NCBI GenBank assembly: GCA_030537465.1
Contig: JAUNMP010000021.1
Coordinates: forward strand, 1-37,921
Length of the DNA: 37,921 nucleotides
Direction: 5' to 3'
Source of the DNA: a bacterium
GTDB taxonomy: Bacteria; Verrucomicrobiota; Kiritimatiellia; RFP12; UBA1067
Part shown: one piece after another, positions 1-7,432 of the stretch
Position numbering within the stretch: position 1 is the first letter of the stretch
How the letters are laid out: every line of letters begins with the position of its first letter
Notes under the pieces: generated by a model
Database searches by the model: none
What the model was told of the DNA's origin: nothing
Seen by the model: the letters and a program-made list of their open reading frames with translations, nothing else
Translations under genes and position numbers: made by a program

Positions 1-44
1 GCCGTCAGGCGGACGTCCGGCACGACTTCGCCGAGGTTTTGCAA

Positions 45-380
45 TTACCTCTTGTATTCAATCTTGCGCGGCTTGCTGACAAGCTCATACCAATGCCCTT
101 CCCCGCCGCCACACATCTTGTTGACCTGCCCGAGCAGTTCCATGATCGTCGTCTCGTACGCTCCGATTCGCGTCTTGTAATCGCTGAACTTCCCGATGTA
201 CATCTTGCGCTGTATGTACATCACCGCCCGCTGAATGAAGTTCTCGTTGCCAAGAACCATCGTACACGCCGAATTGATGATGCCAACCTGATCCGTCATC
301 AACGAGTCGGCGAGTATCTTCAACCCGTTCGTCCACTCCGCCCAGAGGCGGGTCTGCATTTCCTTCTTGTCAATAGCCAT
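45..380 (-). CDS. hypothetical protein, 111 aa
   Basis: I do not recognise this family. The protein is soluble, with no signal peptide or membrane segment. It is helical and fairly rich in Met, with a Gly-rich turn (CGGGEGHW) and a basic C-terminus (KPRKIEYKR). I chose the ATG at 380 because a good ribosome binding site (AAAGGAATAGGA) lies just upstream. Longer readings would start inside the leader. A -10-like TATAGT (plus-strand 405-410) lies about 24 bp upstream of the ATG. The gene is separated from the upstream ATPase gene by a strong hairpin terminator, so it is probably transcribed alone. It could be a small structural or phage-type protein, but nothing in the sequence decides this. 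Confidence 0.6.
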   Translation of the reverse strand: MAIDKKEMQTRLWAEWTNGLKILADSLMTDQVGIINSACTMVLGNENFIQRAVMYIQRKMYIGKFSDYKTRIGAYETTIMELLGQVNKMCGGGEGHWYELVSKPRKIEYKR

Positions 381-432
381 TGTCCTATTCCTTTCGCCAC
401 AAGCACTATATGCAAACATCGTGCCAAAGCAG

Positions 433-457
433 AAAACCCCGCTCAAGGCGGGGTTTT
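433..457 (-). terminator. bidirectional rho-independent terminator
   Basis: A perfect 10-bp stem (AAAACCCCGC / GCGGGGTTTT) encloses a 5-nt loop, with A and T tracts on either side, so it should work in both directions. It lies downstream of the AAA ATPase gene and upstream of the 111-aa gene, and insulates the two. Confidence 0.85.
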
Positions 458-596
458 GTGGTGGTAAGTGGTTATTTTGGAATCAGCGGGCGGTTAAAGC
501 GAAACCAGGCGTCATTCCTTGGCAATGTACACCGCTACGCCAGCAAGATCGGTTGCGATGTCGATGTGCTGAAACTTCGCGCCCGCGCCAGGCTTA

Positions 597-2030
597 TCAC
601 GAAATTCCCAGCAAATCCTCTGCGGATATGATTCTCCTGAAGTAGCCGACGGCCTCAATGCGCTTGGAGATATTCCCCGCATAGACAAGCTCCGGAAAAA
701 TGCTCACGCCGTGCCTGACCTTCAGCCGCCGGACCTTCTCCTTCACCTCGTCAATCACATCCTCGTCAATACGCTCGCGGCGCTTGACCTCCACAACGTG
801 AATTGCCGCGTCCGTCTGGATCAGCAGGTCGACCTGGCATCCCTTTATGCGCTGCGTCTTACGCTGGCTGTACGGCGCAGCAGAAACGAGCAATGTCCTC
901 CCCAGCCCAAGTTCGTCCATCAGTGCCGCAAGGTTCGCGTTCACCAACGTCTCGAATTGAAGTCCAAGAAACGCGCTCAATCCGGGCAACTGCTCAATGG
1001 ACGAAAACCTAAACGCACCCTTCTCGATCAGAGGTCGGTTCGGCTCGATGTACTTGAGATAGAACCGCACGTAATTGTCGCAAATTCGGTAACGCGGCGA
1101 CTTCAGCTTCTTGCCGTTGACGGGATTGAAACCATTGTCACAGGAGACAAACCCGGCGGCCTCCAGCGCCTTAAGATTTGCCGTGACATACCCGCTTGGA
1201 TCCATTCCGCAGACCTTAGCCAATTCAGTCATATCAAGAGGTCCATCCCGTAACGCGGTCAGAAGTTTCTTCCTGACCGCAAGACCTTCCTCAAGCGAGT
1301 CGTTAAACATCTCATCGAACTCCTTGACCAGCAAACCGTCCGAGCTGAAGCACATTCGCCCGATATTCTCATCCGCCGTTGCCAGAGGGTCAACGTCCTC
1401 AAGGTACTTCGGGACACCTCCGACTACGGAAAGGATGTCAACGACCTCCCGCACGGAGGCACCGCTGTTGCGCACCTTCCAGAATTCATACGACTCACGC
1501 ATCGACAATTCACGAAGATCCATGCGCATCGTCGGACGCCCGACAAACCCCGTGTTCATCAGGATATACTTGTCAATCCAACTTGAAACCGAACCGCACA
1601 GAAACATGATGAGTTTCGGCTTTTTTGAAAACCAGTTATCCCACGCGATTTTCAGATTACCGGTGAATGTGGGGTCATACTTGCCCATCCACGAGATCTC
1701 GTCAAGAAGCAGAACAGCCTTCTCTCGCGGACTGAGACATTCATCAAGTCGCTTGAACGCATCAAACCAATTTGTCAGCGGCTCATACGCCGTCCCGGTC
1801 TGCGCCGCAAGCATCCTCGCAAAGTTTTCAAGCTGCGTCTCGTTCGTGACACCAGGCCCCGGATGAACACCATCAATCTTTACAAACCTCACATGGTTAC
1901 GTCGCGCAAACTCCTCAATGAGTGTCGACTTACCAATTCGCCTGCGTCCGCGAACGGTGACAAGAGAAGCCGCTGACCTTCTCCAGAGGTTCTTCAAGTC
2001 CTTGAGTTCCGTCTCTCTACCTATGAACAT
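597..2030 (-). CDS. AAA+ ATPase, archaeal-ATPase/DUF234 family
   Basis: The protein is 477 aa. An N-terminal P-loop ATPase domain has Walker A GRRRIGKST (residues 28-36) and Walker B VLLLDEISWM (D110/E111). A helical winged-helix region follows (about 255-320). The C-terminal part contains VDLLIQTDAAIHVVEVKRR, which resembles a restriction-endonuclease-fold (D...EVK) motif and is typical of the DUF234 region in this family. Such proteins are widespread in archaea and gut bacteria. Their function is poorly known, and links to defence or mobile DNA are only suspected. I chose the ATG at 2030 because AGGTAGAG lies 7 nt upstream. A TTG two codons earlier would sit too close to that site. An extended -10 promoter lies at 2071-2079. 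No obvious partner gene is adjacent. Confidence 0.88.
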   Translation of the reverse strand: MFIGRETELKDLKNLWRRSAASLVTVRGRRRIGKSTLIEEFARRNHVRFVKIDGVHPGPGVTNETQLENFARMLAAQTGTAYEPLTNWFDAFKRLDECLSPREKAVLLLDEISWMGKYDPTFTGNLKIAWDNWFSKKPKLIMFLCGSVSSWIDKYILMNTGFVGRPTMRMDLRELSMRESYEFWKVRNSGASVREVVDILSVVGGVPKYLEDVDPLATADENIGRMCFSSDGLLVKEFDEMFNDSLEEGLAVRKKLLTALRDGPLDMTELAKVCGMDPSGYVTANLKALEAAGFVSCDNGFNPVNGKKLKSPRYRICDNYVRFYLKYIEPNRPLIEKGAFRFSSIEQLPGLSAFLGLQFETLVNANLAALMDELGLGRTLLVSAAPYSQRKTQRIKGCQVDLLIQTDAAIHVVEVKRRERIDEDVIDEVKEKVRRLKVRHGVSIFPELVYAGNISKRIEAVGYFRRIISAEDLLGIS

Positions 2031-2070
2031 AAGCAAGCTCTACCTGTATTGTCGAAGAAATACATCCAAT

Positions 2071-2079
2071 ATTATAACA
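2071..2079 (-). promoter_or_regulatory. extended -10 promoter of the AAA ATPase gene
   Basis: On the minus strand this reads TGT-TATAAT, an extended -10. It sits about 40 bp upstream of the ATG at 2030. No convincing -35 is visible. Confidence 0.6.
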
Positions 2080-2108
2080 TTTATCTGCACATTTTTCAGC
2101 AATGACAA

Positions 2109-2143
2109 CTACTAAAAAATGACATCGCGCTATTTTTTAGTAG
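2109..2143. repeat. perfect inverted repeat CTACTAAAAAAT
   Basis: Two perfect 12-bp arms (2109-2120 and 2132-2143) are separated by 11 bp. The element lies between the stop of the sigma-54 activator gene and the ATPase promoter. It could be a weak terminator for the activator gene or an operator upstream of the ATPase promoter. It lacks the U-tract expected of a classical terminator. Confidence 0.6.
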
Positions 2144-2169
2144 CCATATAGTTCCACATGGCACGAGAT

Positions 2170-3663
2170 TTATAGGTACTTGCGGAGCGTGTTGCGCGTG
2201 ATCTTCAGCGCGGCAGCCGCCTTGCTGACATTCTGTCCATACTTCTGGTACACCTTCTTGATGTGCCAGCGGATCACCTCGTCCAGTTCATCGGGGACAT
2301 TCGACTTCTCCGGCGCGTCCTCCTGCAAACCGTCGTTCATCTGCCGATGCTCGATCATCAGCTCCGAGAAATTCTCCATCTTGAACACGACCGCCCGCTC
2401 AAGGACATTCTGAAGCTCACGCACATTGCCCGGATAGTCGTAGTCCATAAGAGCGGCGGACTGCTCGTCCGTGAGATGCCTGCGGAACTTGTTGAACCAC
2501 CAGTTGTCCGCCACATCCCGAATGTCCTCGCGATGTTCACGGAGCGGCGGGATGCGGAGCTGAATCACGTTGAGCCGCATGAACAGATCCTCGCGGAACT
2601 TCCCCTCACGGACGCGGACAGGAAGATTGCGATTGGTCGCCGTGATAAGCCGAACGTCCACGGCAATCTCCTCCGTGCCTCCCACGCGCATGAAGCGTCC
2701 CTCTTCAAGAACGCGCAGCAGGAGCCCTTGTGCCGCCAACGGTAGTTCGCCGATCTCGTCTAGGAACAGCGTCCCGCCGCTTGCCAACTCGAAAAGGCCG
2801 AGTTCGCGCGTGTCCGCCCCGGTGAACGCGCCCTTTTCGTGTCCGAAGAACCTACTCGCGAGAAGCTCCGGGTTGACGCTGGCACAATTGAAGGCGTAGA
2901 AGGCCTCATTCCTGCGCGCGGAACGGTTGTGGATCTGCAGGGCGACGGTTTCCTTGCCCGTTCCGCTCTCGCCAATCACCAAGACGCGAGCCTCGGGATT
3001 CGCTGCGACAAAGTTGATCCGCTCCCGAAGCTGCTTCATCTGAACACTGTTTCCGATCAGCTCGCGATTCCCGTAGCGGCGATAGTGGCTCACGATCCGC
3101 TTGGCATCAGGACTCCACGACTCCTCGCGAATGCCATCGGCGAGATACCGCACCGCCGTCGCAAACGACTCCTCGTCCCGATAATTCCGATAGGCATACA
3201 TCGCCGCGCAGATGAGTTCGTGGAATGGTGGAACCGACCTCGGGATCTTGTTACCCTCCAGCGCAAACGGGATGTAGGACTGCACATCGACTTTGAAGAA
3301 TTCTCCGACAGCCCTCACAAGCGACCCGTTGAAGAGTTCACCCTTCGCCTGATGCACCTTAAGGAGCGGCGTGATCAGCTTCTCCTGCGATTCGCTCATC
3401 GGCAGCGAACTGATCCACACGACCTCGGTCTTCTTCATCGCCTTCAAGGCCGCCGCCAGCCGCGGCTCGTCACCGCCCAAGCTCATACCGATCAGGAACA
3501 CGCGCTTCCACTTGCGCCCTTCGTCCTCTAGATACTCCGGGAGTCGCCGTCTGCTCATGCCCATGATCTCGGCCCGTCCCCCCAATCCCTTGAGGGCGAC
3601 AGCTGCCGCAACCGCATATTCCTTCCATCCCCACCCGGTGATGATCAACGTATCCATATCCAT
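2170..3663 (-). CDS. sigma-54-dependent transcriptional activator with unusual N-terminal domain
   Basis: The protein is 497 aa and should remodel sigma-54 RNA polymerase using ATP. The AAA+ domain (about 203-435) has Walker A GESGTGKE (231-238), the sigma-54-contacting GAFTGA loop (278-283), Walker B GGTLFLDE (296-303) and the sensor/R-finger stretch REDLFMRL. A Fis-type helix-turn-helix lies at the extreme C-terminus (about 478-497). The first 200 residues are not a receiver, PAS or GAF domain. The opening TLIITGWGWKEYAVAAAVAL and GMSRRRLPEYL vaguely resemble a degenerate DHH-phosphoesterase fold, which is a weak inference. The ATG at 3663 follows TAGGAGAT. No sigma-54 -12/-24 promoter was found nearby, so its targets probably lie elsewhere. 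Confidence 0.9.
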   Translation of the reverse strand: MDMDTLIITGWGWKEYAVAAAVALKGLGGRAEIMGMSRRRLPEYLEDEGRKWKRVFLIGMSLGGDEPRLAAALKAMKKTEVVWISSLPMSESQEKLITPLLKVHQAKGELFNGSLVRAVGEFFKVDVQSYIPFALEGNKIPRSVPPFHELICAAMYAYRNYRDEESFATAVRYLADGIREESWSPDAKRIVSHYRRYGNRELIGNSVQMKQLRERINFVAANPEARVLVIGESGTGKETVALQIHNRSARRNEAFYAFNCASVNPELLASRFFGHEKGAFTGADTRELGLFELASGGTLFLDEIGELPLAAQGLLLRVLEEGRFMRVGGTEEIAVDVRLITATNRNLPVRVREGKFREDLFMRLNVIQLRIPPLREHREDIRDVADNWWFNKFRRHLTDEQSAALMDYDYPGNVRELQNVLERAVVFKMENFSELMIEHRQMNDGLQEDAPEKSNVPDELDEVIRWHIKKVYQKYGQNVSKAAAALKITRNTLRKYL

Positions 3664-3680
3664 CTATCTCCTAGGCAGCC

Positions 3681-3689
3681 ATTATATCA
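3681..3689 (-). promoter_or_regulatory. extended -10 promoter of the sigma-54 activator gene
   Basis: The minus strand reads TGA-TATAAT about 17 bp upstream of the start codon. This leaves a short leader that carries the ribosome binding site AGGAG. Confidence 0.65.
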
Positions 3690-3732
3690 CACATTGACCA
3701 CTGGTGGACAGTTTGAAACCACATCACACCGG

Positions 3733-3797
3733 GGAACGGACACTCTTGTCCGTTCCACAGAATGCGTAGCTGACAAACGGACAGGAGTGTCCGTTCC
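3733..3797. repeat. paired palindromes, family AACGGACA-N4-TGTCCGTT
   Basis: The first hairpin (3733-3756) has a perfect 10-bp stem GGAACGGACA/TGTCCGTTCC with loop CTCT. The second (3776-3795) has an 8-bp stem AACGGACA/TGTCCGTT with loop GGAG. The first hairpin's reverse complement matches the second, so the pair forms a head-to-head REP/BIME-like unit. It fills the gap after trxB and may act as its terminator. Confidence 0.8.
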
Positions 3798-3817
3798 ACG
3801 GGGCACGACTCACGCTA

Positions 3818-4672
3818 TCAAGAGTGGGCGAGATAGGCCATCGCCTCGAGGGCTGCGAGTGCGCCGTCTCCGGCGGCGATCACCGCCTGCTTGTGGCGGG
3901 GACGCGCACAGTCGCCGGCGGCATAGACGCCCGGCACGGACGTCTTCGTTCCCTCGACGACGATATGGCCCTTCGCGTCGCGCGCGAGCGCATCACCGAG
4001 GAACTTCGTCTGCGGCGACCGTGCCGTCACAAGAAACAGACCGTCGCAGAGAATTGTTTGATTGTCGGATTGCTGGATTGGCTGATTGGCGGACTGAAGC
4101 GTCACGCCCGTCAGACGGGAGCCATCGCCGTCAAAGGACTTCACATCGGCGGGGGCGACGACCGCGACGACCTCCGCGCCACAGCGCGTGAGATAGTTCT
4201 TCGCGCCCTGCGCCGCCGGTCCCTCTCCAACGACGACGACCTTCTTTCCGGCGTAGAACGCGCCATCGCACGTGAGGCACGCGGAGATGCCGCGTCCCCA
4301 ATACTTCGCCTCGCCGGGCAGATGGGTCTTCGTGACACCGGCACCGGAGGCGACGATCACCGCCTTCGCCTCGAGCGTATCTCCCATCATCGTCGAGAGC
4401 TTCTTGACGGGACCCGTGAAGTCCACGGACTCCACGGCATCCATCACGAACCTCACGCCCGCCGTCTCCGCCTGCTTCCGCATGGCGGCGATGATCGTCG
4501 GACCCGAGACCGTCTCGGGGAAGCCCGGATAGTTCGCGACATGCTGCGTCTGCATGAGCTGTCCACCGGACTCGAGGCCCTCGAGCACGATGGGCTTCAT
4601 ACCGGCGCGCGCGGCGTAGATTCCCGCGGACATGCCCGCGGGGCCACTGCCGATGATGATGATGTTCTCCAC
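3818..4672 (-). CDS. trxB: thioredoxin reductase-like flavoprotein with shortened NADPH domain
   Basis: This 284-aa protein should pass electrons to thioredoxin, encoded just upstream. The FAD-binding GSGPAGMSAG lies near residue 8. The redox pair is C132-x-x-C135 (ACLTCDGAF), and the C-terminal FAD motif is VYAAGDCARPRHKQAVIAAGDG. The family is usually about 305-320 aa. The missing residues fall in the NADPH domain: after VVVVGEGPAAQGAKNYL the usual HRRxxxR motif that grips the NADPH 2'-phosphate is absent, and the text jumps to APADVKSF. A low-complexity stretch, SANQPIQQSDNQTI, follows. The electron donor may therefore be NADH, ferredoxin or another reductant. It is 22 bp downstream of trxA, clearly in the same operon. 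Confidence 0.88.
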   Translation of the reverse strand: MENIIIIGSGPAGMSAGIYAARAGMKPIVLEGLESGGQLMQTQHVANYPGFPETVSGPTIIAAMRKQAETAGVRFVMDAVESVDFTGPVKKLSTMMGDTLEAKAVIVASGAGVTKTHLPGEAKYWGRGISACLTCDGAFYAGKKVVVVGEGPAAQGAKNYLTRCGAEVVAVVAPADVKSFDGDGSRLTGVTLQSANQPIQQSDNQTILCDGLFLVTARSPQTKFLGDALARDAKGHIVVEGTKTSVPGVYAAGDCARPRHKQAVIAAGDGALAALEAMAYLAHS

Positions 4673-4694
4673 GGGGGCCTCCCCTTCGCCCGCG

Positions 4695-5000
4695 TCAGGC
4701 GAGCTTCGCCAGAATCTCGTCCGGTTTCGTGAGACCGACGATCTGCTCGAGCATCTGTCCGTCCTTGTAGAGGATGAGCGTGGGGATGGACATCACGCCG
4801 AACCGCGCCGCCAGCGCGGGCTCCTCGTCGACGTTCACCTTGAGAACCTCGATCTCCGGGTGTTCGGGGACGATCTTCTGGTCGATGAGCGCGCCCTGCA
4901 TCTTGCACGGACCGCACCACGTCGCCCAGAAGTCGACAATCACCTTGCCCGACTTCACGCCCTCGTCGTATTCCGCTTCCTTGATGTCTCTCACCGCCAT
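4695..5000 (-). CDS. trxA: thioredoxin
   Basis: This is a 101-aa cytoplasmic thioredoxin of normal length. The active site is WATWCGPCK (about residues 25-33) and the cis-proline loop is MSIPT. It reduces protein disulfides and is recycled by the reductase encoded next. The start is supported by AAAGGAGA about 7 nt upstream. The leader of roughly 110 nt contains a pair of palindromes (5027-5087). Its own extended -10 promoter lies at 5114-5122, so it need not depend on the upstream LysR gene. Confidence 0.96.
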   Translation of the reverse strand: MAVRDIKEAEYDEGVKSGKVIVDFWATWCGPCKMQGALIDQKIVPEHPEIEVLKVNVDEEPALAARFGVMSIPTLILYKDGQMLEQIVGLTKPDEILAKLA

Positions 5001-5026
5001 GACCGATCTCCTTTCGCCGACTATGA

Positions 5027-5087
5027 CGCGACGGCCGTCGCGCCTACGTTGTCCCGCCCGCCTGACGACGCGACGAGCCGTCGCGTC
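5027..5087. repeat. paired palindromes, family GACGCGACG-CGTCGCGTC, in the trxA leader
   Basis: The first unit is a perfect 16-bp palindrome CGCGACGGCCGTCGCG (5027-5042). The second is a 9-bp stem GACGCGACG/CGTCGCGTC with loop AGC (5067-5087). They are 24 bp apart and lie between the promoter and start codon of trxA. The transcript should therefore carry two GC-rich hairpins in its 5' leader. Confidence 0.75.
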
Positions 5088-5113
5088 TACAAACCGAGTG
5101 GCAGATGGCCGCT

Positions 5114-5122
5114 AGTATATCA
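5114..5122 (-). promoter_or_regulatory. extended -10 promoter of trxA-trxB
   Basis: The minus strand reads TGA-TATACT about 110 bp upstream of trxA. It lies between trxA and the LysR gene, so the thioredoxin pair has its own promoter. Confidence 0.6.
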
Positions 5123-5177
5123 TTTTCGGAGGAAGGATTGACGTTGCCGCCCGTCTTTTCCCTTCGCTCAAGGGGTG

Positions 5178-6116
5178 TCACTTTTCTGAATCGGTCGCTT
5201 TTCCCCGATTCGTACCTGCAGTGACGCGCGTGCGAATGGCAGCAGCGTATTCCGCGCCGATGCGGGAGAGCGGCACATCCTTGCGGTGGATGATGCCCAC
5301 GCGGATTTCATCGTCATAGACCAACGGAATGGCCAGGATGTCCGGACCGTTCAATTCCCTTGAAACGGCACCGGAGGCGATGGTGAAGCCATTCAGTCCG
5401 TGGAAGAGATTGGTCATCGTCGCACGGTCGCGTACGCGGATGTTCTTCTTGCGGTCGATGGCGGGCATAATCTCCTCCGAGTAGTAGAGGGCATTTTCGC
5501 TGCCCTGCTCGAAGGAGATGAACGGATAGTCGTCCAACTGCTCGGGGCGGATCGCCTTCGCCTTCGCAAGGGGATGTTTCCGCGCGAGAAATACATGGGG
5601 CTTCGCGACAAACAGCTCCTCGAACTCCAGTTCCTCCTTCTTGAGGATCTTCGAGAGAGCGGTCTCATTGCGTTGGGAAAGATACAGCACGCCGATTTCG
5701 CTGCGATGGCGCGCGACGTCGTCGATGATCTCGCTCGTCACCGTCTCGCGAAGCGTGTAGTCGAAGGCATCCGCCTCGTGGGCCTTGACGACCTCGATGA
5801 ACGCCTCGACGGCGAAGGCGTAGTGCTGACAGGAGACCGCGAACTGCGGCAGACGCACGGCCTTCCCCGTGTACTTCGCCTGGATGCGCGCGGCGTCCTC
5901 GAGGATCTGACGGGCGGAGGCGAGAAACTCCTCGCCTTCGCGCGTCACGGTCACACCACGGCCGGATCGTGAGAAGATGGCGATTCGGAGCTCCTCCTCA
6001 AGGGTCCGAATCGCCTCCGTCAGCGTGGGCTGCGTCACGAAGACGCGGCGCGAAGCCTCGCTGAGACTTCCGCAGGACGCCACGGCGTCCGCATATTTGA
6101 GCTGCTGCAGCGTCAT
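5178..6116 (-). CDS. LysR-family transcriptional regulator
   Basis: The 312-aa protein has an N-terminal winged helix-turn-helix (about 1-60, with LSEASRRVFVTQPTLTEAIRTLE) followed by a two-lobe LysR substrate-binding domain (about 90-300). It follows cysK with an 80-bp gap and precedes trxA. It most likely controls cysteine synthesis or thiol metabolism and probably autoregulates through the cysK promoter. Two LysR-type T-N11-A sites (CTAC-N7-GTAG) sit at that promoter. There is no visible ribosome binding site, because the 25 bp before the ATG is a GAATGAAGAATGAAG-type repeat that can pair with sequence just after the cysK stop. The effector is unknown; O-acetylserine or a sulfide-related compound is a guess from context. 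Confidence 0.92.
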   Translation of the reverse strand: MTLQQLKYADAVASCGSLSEASRRVFVTQPTLTEAIRTLEEELRIAIFSRSGRGVTVTREGEEFLASARQILEDAARIQAKYTGKAVRLPQFAVSCQHYAFAVEAFIEVVKAHEADAFDYTLRETVTSEIIDDVARHRSEIGVLYLSQRNETALSKILKKEELEFEELFVAKPHVFLARKHPLAKAKAIRPEQLDDYPFISFEQGSENALYYSEEIMPAIDRKKNIRVRDRATMTNLFHGLNGFTIASGAVSRELNGPDILAIPLVYDDEIRVGIIHRKDVPLSRIGAEYAAAIRTRVTAGTNRGKATDSEK

Positions 6117-6118
6117 GG

Positions 6119-6195
6119 AGAATGAAGAATGAAGAATGAGGAACTAGAGGAGAAGAAACGGGAAAAACATCCTGTACTCCTCAATTCTTCATTTT
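6119..6195. repeat. imperfect inverted repeat between cysK and the LysR gene
   Basis: Plus-strand GAATGAAGAATGAGGA near 6126-6142 pairs imperfectly with TCCTCAATTCTTCATT near 6178-6193. The hairpin fills the gap and covers the region where a ribosome binding site for the LysR gene would be expected. It may attenuate or terminate transcription after cysK. Confidence 0.5.
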
Positions 6196-7119
6196 TTACG
6201 AGAAGAGCCAGGTGGAGAGGTAGCGCTCGCCCGTATCCGGCAGCAGCGCGACGATGGTCTTGCCCGCGTATTCGGGCTTCTTCGCGAGCTCGAGGGCCGC
6301 GAAGGCCGAGGCGCCGGACGAAATGCCGACAAGCAGGCCTTCCTGCGCCGCGAGGGCGCGCGCCGTGGCGCCGGCGTCCTCCGCCGCGACCGTGACGACC
6401 TGGTCGTAGATCTTCGTGTCGAGCGTCTTCGGGATGAAGCCCGCGCCAATGCCCTGGATCTTGTGCGGACCCGCCTTGCCCTGCGAAAGAACCGGGCTCG
6501 TGTCGGGCTCGACCGCGATCACCTGCACGGACGCCTTCTGCGACTTGAGGTACTGGCCCACGCCCGAGAGCGTACCACCCGTACCGACGCCGGCGACGAA
6601 CACGTCGACCGCGCCATCGGTGTCCGCCCAGATCTCCGGACCCGTCGTCGCCGCATGGCGCTTCGGGTTCGCCGGATTCTCGAACTGCTGGAGAATCACC
6701 GCGCCAGGTGTGGAATCGCGCAGAGCCTCGGCCTTGGCGATCGCGCCCTTCATGCCCTCGCTGCCGGGCGTGAGAACGATCTCGGCGCCATAGGCGGCTG
6801 CGAGCTTGCGGCGCTCGATGGACATGGTCTCGGGCATAGTGAGGATGAGGTGGTAGCCCTTCACAGCGGAGACAAGCGCGAGACCCACGCCCGTGTTGCC
6901 GCTCGTCGGCTCGATGATCGTCGCACCCGGCTTGAGGGTACCGGCCTGCTCGGCCTCCTCGATCATCGCCGCCGCGATACGGTCCTTCACACTGCCGCCC
7001 GGATTGAAGAACTCAACCTTGACAAGCACGCGTGCGCCGCCCTTGTTCAACTTGTTGGAGATCTCCACGAGCGGAGTCCCGCCAACCTTTTCCAGAATGT
7101 TACCGTAGATCTTGCTCAT
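6196..7119 (-). CDS. cysK: cysteine synthase A (O-acetylserine sulfhydrylase)
   Basis: This 307-aa PLP enzyme makes cysteine from O-acetylserine and sulfide. The PLP lysine lies in NPGGSVKDR (near K45). The substrate-binding loop is EPTSGNTGVG, and the phosphate-binding GVGTGGTLSG and C-terminal GISSGASAF motifs are all present. Length is typical. The ATG is preceded by AAGAGAGGTGCGAAA, a good ribosome binding site. It is first in a block cysK - lysR - trxA - trxB. Its promoter (extended -10 at 7168-7176) is flanked by two CTAC-N7-GTAG sites, likely bound by the LysR protein. Confidence 0.97.
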   Translation of the reverse strand: MSKIYGNILEKVGGTPLVEISNKLNKGGARVLVKVEFFNPGGSVKDRIAAAMIEEAEQAGTLKPGATIIEPTSGNTGVGLALVSAVKGYHLILTMPETMSIERRKLAAAYGAEIVLTPGSEGMKGAIAKAEALRDSTPGAVILQQFENPANPKRHAATTGPEIWADTDGAVDVFVAGVGTGGTLSGVGQYLKSQKASVQVIAVEPDTSPVLSQGKAGPHKIQGIGAGFIPKTLDTKIYDQVVTVAAEDAGATARALAAQEGLLVGISSGASAFAALELAKKPEYAGKTIVALLPDTGERYLSTWLFS

Positions 7120-7140
7120 TTTCGCACCTCTCTTTATTGT

Positions 7141-7155
7141 CTACCTCTTTGGTAG
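7141..7155. promoter_or_regulatory. LysR-type operator candidate, proximal site
   Basis: CTAC-CTCTTTG-GTAG fits the T-N11-A LysR half-site pattern with dyad symmetry. It would lie just downstream of the predicted cysK transcription start. It shares the flank ATTGTCTAC with the distal site. Confidence 0.5.
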
Positions 7156-7167
7156 GGAACGGCGTAC

Positions 7168-7176
7168 AGTGTAGCA
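7168..7176 (-). promoter_or_regulatory. extended -10 promoter of cysK
   Basis: The minus strand reads TGC-TACACT in the context TTTGCTACACT. It lies about 48 bp upstream of the start codon, between two LysR-type sites. Confidence 0.6.
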
Positions 7177-7193
7177 AACGCCGACCCGATTGT

Positions 7194-7208
7194 CTACTGT
7201 TGGAGTAG
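7194..7208. promoter_or_regulatory. LysR-type operator candidate, distal site
   Basis: CTAC-TGTTGGA-GTAG has the same T-N11-A dyad as the proximal site. It is centred 53 bp away, about five helical turns. It would sit around -35 to -47 of the cysK promoter, where LysR activators usually bind. Confidence 0.5.
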
Positions 7209-7220
7209 TTTATCTTTCCT

Positions 7221-7343
7221 ATAGTTCTCATTGGCTCATCCTATAGGACCACTGAGAACTATTCCATTCTCTTCCATCACCGTCTCGGAGACTGGCACAT
7301 AGTTCTCAATGGTCTTCCACGGCGCGACCATTGAGAACTATGT
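7221..7343. repeat. two tandem hairpins built from ATAGTTCTCAnTGG
   Basis: Hairpin 1 pairs 7221-7234 with 7249-7262 with one mismatch. Hairpin 2 pairs 7297-7314 with 7326-7343 perfectly over 18 bp (ACATAGTTCTCAATGGTC). All four arms are versions of one 14-bp sequence. The element lies between the divergent cysK and GH43-GH10 promoters. It looks like a REP/BIME or MITE-type insertion and may insulate the two genes. Confidence 0.8.
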
Positions 7344-7379
7344 CATCAGGCGTGAGCCCATCCAAAACATAATAAAATT

Positions 7380-7388
7380 TGCTATAAT
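7380..7388 (+). promoter_or_regulatory. extended -10 promoter of the GH43-GH10 gene
   Basis: TGC-TATAAT in the context ATTTGCTATAAT, 44 bp upstream of the start codon. No clear -35 is visible in the AT-rich sequence before it. Confidence 0.7.
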
Positions 7389-7432
7389 TCGCCTGCACTT
7401 TTAAGAGACACCACACACAGAAAGATCTGAGC

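Noticed and set aside
380..631. Plus-strand frame across the terminator and ATPase 3' end
   Set aside because: It runs through a strong terminator hairpin and overlaps coding sequence in antisense; no domain was recognised.
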